Made by a program: the position numbers and the translations under genes. Of a DNA stretch of 64,000 nucleotides, positions 58,829 to 64,000 are shown in pieces. The notes beneath the pieces are model-generated. The model saw only the letters and a program-made list of their open reading frames with translations, had not been told where the DNA came from and searched no databases. Every line of letters begins with the position of its first letter. Within the stretch, counting starts at the first letter, position 1. Location: assembly GCF_009870125.1 (NCBI RefSeq), contig NC_046683.1, positions 28,176,129 to 28,240,128 of the forward strand, given 5' to 3'. Source of the DNA: Drosophila pseudoobscura (lineage: Eukaryota; Arthropoda; Insecta; Diptera; Drosophilidae).

Positions 58829-59182
58829 TTAAAATTTCGCCTCAGCTAATTTTACCGCAGCAATTAAGTCATCATCATCTTCGTCCCGAAGTAGTTCCTG
58901 GAGTTGAGATCTTTTATCATCATCCTGATTATCTACTAAATCGAAAATGTTGTCATCATCCGGGAAAATGTATGCTGGGCTATCATTATTAGACGTTGCA
59001 TTCCTTGGGTCATCGTCGTCATCATCCCATTTAATGTCACTTAACCAGGTCAAGTTGCTCTCGAGATAGGTTTGAGTCTTAATCCCAAAAATCAAGGACA
59101 GGTCTACGGAGCTCGGCTGAGAGTCCAGATTTATGGTTGATTCCGGTTGGGAATCGATAAAAATGATTTCAAGGTCATCCAT
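58829..59182 (-). CDS. Acidic 117-residue ORF of unknown origin
   Basis: Starts MDDLEIIFIDSQPEST. It has Asp runs (KWDDDDDDP, FPDDDNIF, RDEDDDDL) and ends AAVKLAEAKF. It lies between the Polinton terminal repeat and element X copy 2, in reverse orientation, with no counterpart elsewhere in the window. It could be an extra Polinton gene outside the recognised repeat, a captured host gene or chance; the length and strong acidity favour coding. AATAAA-like signals are not clear. Confidence 0.45.
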   Translation of the reverse strand: MDDLEIIFIDSQPESTINLDSQPSSVDLSLIFGIKTQTYLESNLTWLSDIKWDDDDDDPRNATSNNDSPAYIFPDDDNIFDLVDNQDDDKRSQLQELLRDEDDDDLIAAVKLAEAKF

Positions 59183-59843
59183 CGTTGTTGAAAGATTACT
59201 AGTTTATGTCCTAGCTGTTAGCTGTGAGTAGTTATTATATAGGCACTTTGCTATGGGACAGTGTTAGGTACACAAAGGAGGAATATAAATTATAGAGAAA
59301 GTAGAAAGGTTCAAGGGCATCGAAACCGTTTTCAGGAAACACTTAAAAAATACCTCTAAACTATCACATTAGATTCATTACAAAGGGATGACCTACCTGT
59401 TTGAGGGTTGTTTGAATCGCAACACGGGACCAATCGTAAAAACAGGTTCATTGACAGTAAGAGGGAGGAGAGAGAATATAAATGAGCGAAGGATCGATTT
59501 GAGAGGATTTTACATGGTTGAGAAACAGGATTGAGATCGAAGTTAGTTCACATTATCGCCGATAGGTGGCGCCACCAAGTAGTAAGAATAAGGGACGGCC
59601 GTATATTTACTATAAGTAGCTTTAATTAATTTTTATGTCTTCCTATTATAATTTTATTCTTTGTGTGCTCCTATATATATCTCCATTAATTTGTGTTCTC
59701 TTACCATTCAACCCTCTATACGGACATCTATATACCCAGGTTTCCAACCTATGTTTTCTATAGGATGTAAATTTCAGAAACTTCACACATTTGTTTTCCC
59801 AATTCAATGTTTATAAAATATCCTATAAGTATTTATTTAACTT

Positions 59844-59981
59844 GGCTGGCGAAAATCCTCTAGCTGAACCCTCCACGAGGGTGCCGGCTGGGCAATGGAC
59901 ACTGCATTACCCCGGACAAGGGTAATGCACTGTCGCTTGCTCTGTCCGGGGTAATGCAGTGTCTAGCTAAGGCTATGGTCC
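59844..59981 (+). ncRNA. HDV-like ribozyme candidate at LOA4 5' end
   Basis: Identical to 30533-30670; see that entry for helices. Confidence 0.55.
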
Positions 59982-60112
59982 GGCGTCTTCCCGATTCAAA
60001 GTCGGGGGAACCGAACCAGGGCCATGGCTAGAGGTGCCTGGCGGTCAGGCCTAAAACGCTAGGGGGTGGTCCCCCCGAAAAATATTAACCAGTATGGACC
60101 CTCGGGCCAAAT

Positions 60113-61555
60113 ATGGAGGCGAAGAAGGATGAAGCACGGGTTGGGATGTCAACCCAAACGTCGGTGGAAAGCGTGACTGCTACCACCGGCGGGCACGGGG
60201 AGGAGCAGTCCTCTCTGCGTGTCGCCAGCGGTCACACCTCAGACTTGGCGGGAGCAGGCCAGGTCAGTTGTAAAGCTACTGCCACAACAACAACAACAAA
60301 AACAACTCACTCCGTGCCCTGCAAGTTGAGCCGCACAGATGCCGTAGTCGATACAGACACGGATCTGGAGAGCGTGCTCTCTCTAAGCAGGACGGACGAA
60401 GAGAGCCTTCTCCGCTCGCCGGAACCAGGCACCAGCTCCCTGCGTAGGGAAGGGCCGAAGCGTTCCAAGGAGGGGATGAAGGCCAAGGCGCAATACAAAG
60501 CGGCCCTCAACATAAAAAGCCGGCTGCAAGGCAAAGCAGACATCTCCCAGGAGGAGAAGGTCAAGCTAGCCTGGGCCGAGCAGAGAGTAGAGGAGGGTCG
60601 GCTACACTATGCCCAGATGCCACAGATGAGGGCGTCGAATGGCGAATATGCCAATAAGGTGGAGGAGATGATGGCCACCAAGAGGCAACGCTCGACTGAG
60701 AGTGCCATTAAGGACACTCCAGCGAGCAAGCGGCAACGCGGGCCCAGGAGTGCAGCCCCTCCACCGAAAGCGGCCAAGAAGCCGAAAGCGAAGGTCAGCG
60801 AGGTGACCAAACGACACCTGATCGTGGCACTCATTGACCGCAGCGAAGAAAACGGCAAGATGTCAGCGGCACAGTGGAAGCTGGTGCACGCGCGTCTTGT
60901 CGACGCACTCTTTGCACAGATGGAGGAAGACCCCGCGGCCCCAATGCCCACGTTCGATGGTGCTGGGTGGCTAAATGGGGTTAAGATCCTGAAGTGCAAT
61001 GATGACCCAACCCTAAGGTGGCTGACGCGTACGGTCTGCCAACTGGAGGCGATGTGGGAGGGGGCCAAGCTGGAGGTTGTGGACCGGGAGCTTATCCCAT
61101 CCAAGCCTAAGGCGAAGGTACTCTTCCCCATCACGATCCAGGGGGACCGAGCGCTGAAGCTCCTTCAGCGGCAAAACGCGGACGTGCCAACGGCCGACTG
61201 GAGGATCCTACACATTGGTAGCCCACTACCCAACGAGGGGGGCCAGTGTGTGATCCTCCAAATAAACAAGGAAGCAGAGGATCTGCTATACCCCAAGTTC
61301 GGGAAGATGGCGTGGGGCATGGGTAGCGTCTACCTGCGCCTCAAAAAGCGCCACCCTGAGGACAAGGACGCGCATACCCTGCAGGCAGGCGAGGTGGAAA
61401 AGGACCTAGGTCTCGAGTCCATCGTGGAGGCCGCCCAGGGTCTTGCGCTTGAAGATGAAGAAGAGGAAGACGGTGACCTGACGCTGGTAGTCAACCCGTC
61501 AGGTGCAAGCGAGCCAGCCACCCATGCTGAGTGTGCTGCAGCTCAACTTGCATAA
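60113..61555 (+). CDS. LOA4 ORF1 (Gag-like protein)
   Basis: 480 residues, same sequence as LOA3 ORF1 at 30802-32244, with the basic stretch and DUF4780-like domain intact. It overlaps the ORF2 ATG at 61524 by 32 nt. Confidence 0.92.
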   Translation: MEAKKDEARVGMSTQTSVESVTATTGGHGEEQSSLRVASGHTSDLAGAGQVSCKATATTTTTKTTHSVPCKLSRTDAVVDTDTDLESVLSLSRTDEESLLRSPEPGTSSLRREGPKRSKEGMKAKAQYKAALNIKSRLQGKADISQEEKVKLAWAEQRVEEGRLHYAQMPQMRASNGEYANKVEEMMATKRQRSTESAIKDTPASKRQRGPRSAAPPPKAAKKPKAKVSEVTKRHLIVALIDRSEENGKMSAAQWKLVHARLVDALFAQMEEDPAAPMPTFDGAGWLNGVKILKCNDDPTLRWLTRTVCQLEAMWEGAKLEVVDRELIPSKPKAKVLFPITIQGDRALKLLQRQNADVPTADWRILHIGSPLPNEGGQCVILQINKEAEDLLYPKFGKMAWGMGSVYLRLKKRHPEDKDAHTLQAGEVEKDLGLESIVEAAQGLALEDEEEEDGDLTLVVNPSGASEPATHAECAAAQLA

Positions 61556-64000
61556 AAGCAAGGTAGCGTCGGCGGAGCTCCTCATCGCCATGGAGCAAGG
61601 GCTCGCCGACATAGCTCTAGTCCAGGAGCCCTGGATTGCGACAGGCAATTCAGTGGCCGGACTAAAGTCCTCAAATCATAACCTGTTCTACTCAACATCG
61701 GTAAGCAGGAGCAGAACCGTCGTACTCGTACGAAAGGGAATCCATGCTTACCTTATGTCTCATTACAGCACGGATGACCTGACGGTTGTGATGCTGGAAA
61801 GTGAGGAAAAGCGCCTTCTGGTGGCTTCCTGCTACATGGCTCACGACAGACCCGCACCACCCGACGAACTCAGGAGCCTGGTGACAGAAGCCGGCACCAA
61901 AAACTATCAACTCGTCATCGGAACGGACGCCAACGCCCACCATAATGTGTGGGGAAGCACCGACATCAATGACAGAGGTGAGTCACTCTTAGACTTTATA
62001 CTAGCAACTAATCTATATATAGCAAACGTTGGGGAGGAGCACACCTTCGTAGGTCCGACCTCATCCAACGTGCTAGACCTAACACTTGCAATGGGAAACA
62101 GTACTACGGTATCTAGCTGGAGGGTCCTCGATAGACCATCCTTCTCAGACCATAAGTACATTCAGTTCAAGTGCGAATTCAAACACCTTTCGAAGACAAC
62201 AGTCTATAGAAACCCCCGGAACACAAACTGGGCAAAGTTTAAAAAGACAGTTACTTCGAAGCTCGCGAATCCGGGCTCAGTGAAATCCGCGGAGGATATA
62301 GAGAAGTCCCTAAAGACCCTATCCAACGAGCTACTGAACGCCTACCATGCATCGTGCAAACCCTCGAGAACGAAGAGGAGGTCCAAGCCATTCTGGTGGA
62401 ACCGAGATCTCTCTCTCCAAAGGAACAACCTCAAGGAATTCTTCAAGATCGCCAAACAAGCGAACGAGGAGATTGTCAATGAGGAATATAAAATCCTACT
62501 TAGGAGCTACAAGAAGGAAATACGTAAGGCACAAAGGAACTCGTGGAGAAACTTCTGCTCCAACATCGAGAAAGTGCCCGAAACCGCCAGGCTTCGGAAG
62601 CTGCTTTCAAAGCAGCCCACAGTACAGAGCCAACTAAAACTAGACAACGGACAGTGGACAGAGGGCAGCAAAGAAGCCCTAACAGCACTAATGGAGGCGC
62701 ACTTCCCTGGATGCACCGAGGTCACTGACGCCAAGGAGCATCAGGACCTAGCAACCGAGGAACAACACCCTCCAATAGGTCTGTTAACCACTAAGAGAAT
62801 ACACTGGGCCATAGACTCCTTCGCGGGCATAAAAGCACCAGGACTGGACGGGATATTCCCAGCCATGATGCAGTTGACCAAAGAGGTTATCACCCCATGG
62901 CTCCTCGCAATATACTCAGCATGCCTAAGTACGGGCTATATCCCCATCCAATGGAGAACCTCGAGAGTTGTCTTCCTCCCTAAGGCAGGAAAGTGCAGCC
63001 ACGTGAGTCCCAAGGACTACAGACCGATAAGCCTTACCTCCTTTATACTAAAAACACTAGAAAAGCTGTTGGATTTGCACATCAGGAATGAGGTAGAGGG
63101 ACTGATGTCAACAAACCAACACGCCTACACTAAAGGGCACTACACTCGCTAGTAGCCACCATCGAGAGCGCCCTTCACAACAAAAAGTATGCTTTGGGAG
63201 CATTTGTGGACATCTCAGGAGCATTCAACAACGTGGCCACAACCGCAATAACAAGTCGCCTAGAAGCGAATAACATACACCCTGCAATCAACGTCTGGAT
63301 CAAAAACCTAAGTTGCAGACGGGTGCAATCGGAGTGGGGCACTGCTTCCATGGTAAAGGGGGCACACAGAGGCACACCTCAGGGTGGAGTCCTGCCGCCA
63401 CTACTGTGGAATCTGGTGGTCGACGACCTCATCAAGAGATTTGAAAGGAAGGCCCCAAAGATAACGGCTTATGCAGATGACATAAGCATACTTATTACGG
63501 GTGTATGTCCATCGACCCTCAGCTCCTTAATGGAACGTACACTCAGGGAGATACGTGAGTGGGCGGAAGAGGTAGGACTCAGTATCAACGCGGACAAGAC
63601 GGACCTCATCCTCTTTACCAAGAGGTACAAGGAACCGATATGGACCCCCCCGAAAATTGACCAAACTAGGCTGACCCCAAAATCACAGGTGAAATACCTA
63701 GGCACAGTACTGGACAGCAAGCTGTCATGGAGGCCCAATGTAGTGGAAAGGGTGAAGAAGGCTACCATTGCGCTTTATGCATCCAAGAAGATGCTCAGCA
63801 GCACATGGGGCCTGTCACCTGCTCTAATGCACTGGATCTACATCTCGGTGGTGCGACCAACTCTGCTGTATGGAGCCTTAGTGTGGTGGCAGGCTACTGA
63901 AAAGAAGACATACCATAAGCTTATGGAGAAGACTCAGCGACAGGCTCTGCTCTGTATTACAGGGGCGCTGAGGTCAACCCCAACAAAAGCACTCGAAACC
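61524..64000 (+). pseudogene. LOA4 ORF2: endonuclease and RT, broken by a 16-bp deletion
   Basis: Starts at the ATG at 61524. The endonuclease and RT fingers are intact to about 63137. There a 16-bp deletion (sequence present at 33827-33842 in LOA3, with GG at both edges) shifts the frame, and the ORF ends at 63152. RT palm sequence (GTPQGGVL, AYADDISIL) continues in the shifted frame to the window end. One substitution there changes a Ser codon to Pro in the LSPLLWN block. Confidence 0.92.

Larger units (their letters stand above)
59227..64000. mobile_element. Element X, copy 2, carrying LOA4; cut by window end
   Basis: Begins exactly at AGTAGTTATTATATAGG, the terminus of X copy 1, at a constant offset of 29311. 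Its left flank (GTTAGCTGTG) is unrelated to the polB flank of copy 1. The left arm (59227-59843) appears identical to that of copy 1 and contains the LOA at the same base. Confidence 0.9.
59844..64000 (+). mobile_element. LOA-clade LINE copy 4 (LOA4), inside X copy 2
   Basis: Same insertion point and sequence as LOA3. I count four substitutions (near 62308, 63395, 63632, 63731) and one 16-bp deletion after 63137 over about 4.1 kb. The window ends in the RT thumb region, so RNase H and the 3' end are not visible. The 5' ribozyme-like region is identical to that of LOA3. Confidence 0.95.

Overview
The window looks like transposon-dense heterochromatin from a drosophilid fly. The evidence is the set of element families present: LOA-clade LINEs, a gypsy-type errantivirus of the 297/17.6 kind, BEL/Pao elements, a Polinton/Maverick, a CR1-like LINE, a DINE-1/Helentron-like repeat, and short introns of about 60 bp. 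I see no ordinary host gene, tRNA, rRNA or CRISPR array. Almost everything is a mobile element nested in another mobile element, and most genes are broken.

Layout. 1-3984: a LOA LINE on the minus strand (LOA1), cut by the window edge. 3985-19711: gypsy copy A, split by a second LOA LINE (LOA2, 4156-9332, minus, 12-bp target duplication) and by a BEL/Pao element (BEL1, 10306-19222, 299-bp LTRs, 5-bp duplication). BEL1 is itself split by a 3.2-kb Mutator-like DNA transposon (11920-15111, 9-bp duplication). That transposon carries a three-exon FLYWCH plus RING-finger gene, and a Tc1/mariner-like MITE sits in the gene's first intron. 19712-23880: gypsy copy B. 23881-36650: the left part of a Polinton (copy 1), split by a CR1-like LINE plus a DINE-1-like repeat (about 25560-29563) and by a long-TIR element called X here (29916-36481). 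X contains a nearly intact LOA LINE (LOA3, 30533-35900). 36651-38962: gypsy copy C. 38963 to about 58773: a longer Polinton (copy 2) split by a young, apparently intact BEL/Pao element (BEL2, 48704-55110). 58829-59182: an unassigned acidic ORF. 59227-64000: a second X copy carrying the same LOA insertion (LOA4), cut by the window end.

How the genes fit together. Polinton copy 2 has the expected set for a self-synthesising, virus-like transposon: protein-primed family B DNA polymerase, integrase with chromodomain, FtsK/HerA-type packaging ATPase, adenain-like protease, minor and major capsid proteins, a basic minor virion-type protein, and accessory ORFs. The polymerase, integrase and major capsid genes are broken, while the ATPase, protease and minor capsid frames are open. 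Two accessory genes are easy to miss: a 46-residue CCHC zinc-knuckle ORF (45786-45926), and a 106-residue spliced ORF on the minus strand whose ATG ends exactly at a 64-bp intron (57461-57845).

The most interesting items are the FLYWCH-RING gene in the Mutator-like element, which looks like a transposase N-terminus that has lost its catalytic core and gained or kept a RING tail; an HDV-like ribozyme fold at the exact 5' ends of the LOA elements; and the nearly identical X+LOA composites in two unrelated flanks. Shared lesions and shared junctions show that the gypsy-Polinton block was duplicated in tandem after it had already decayed.
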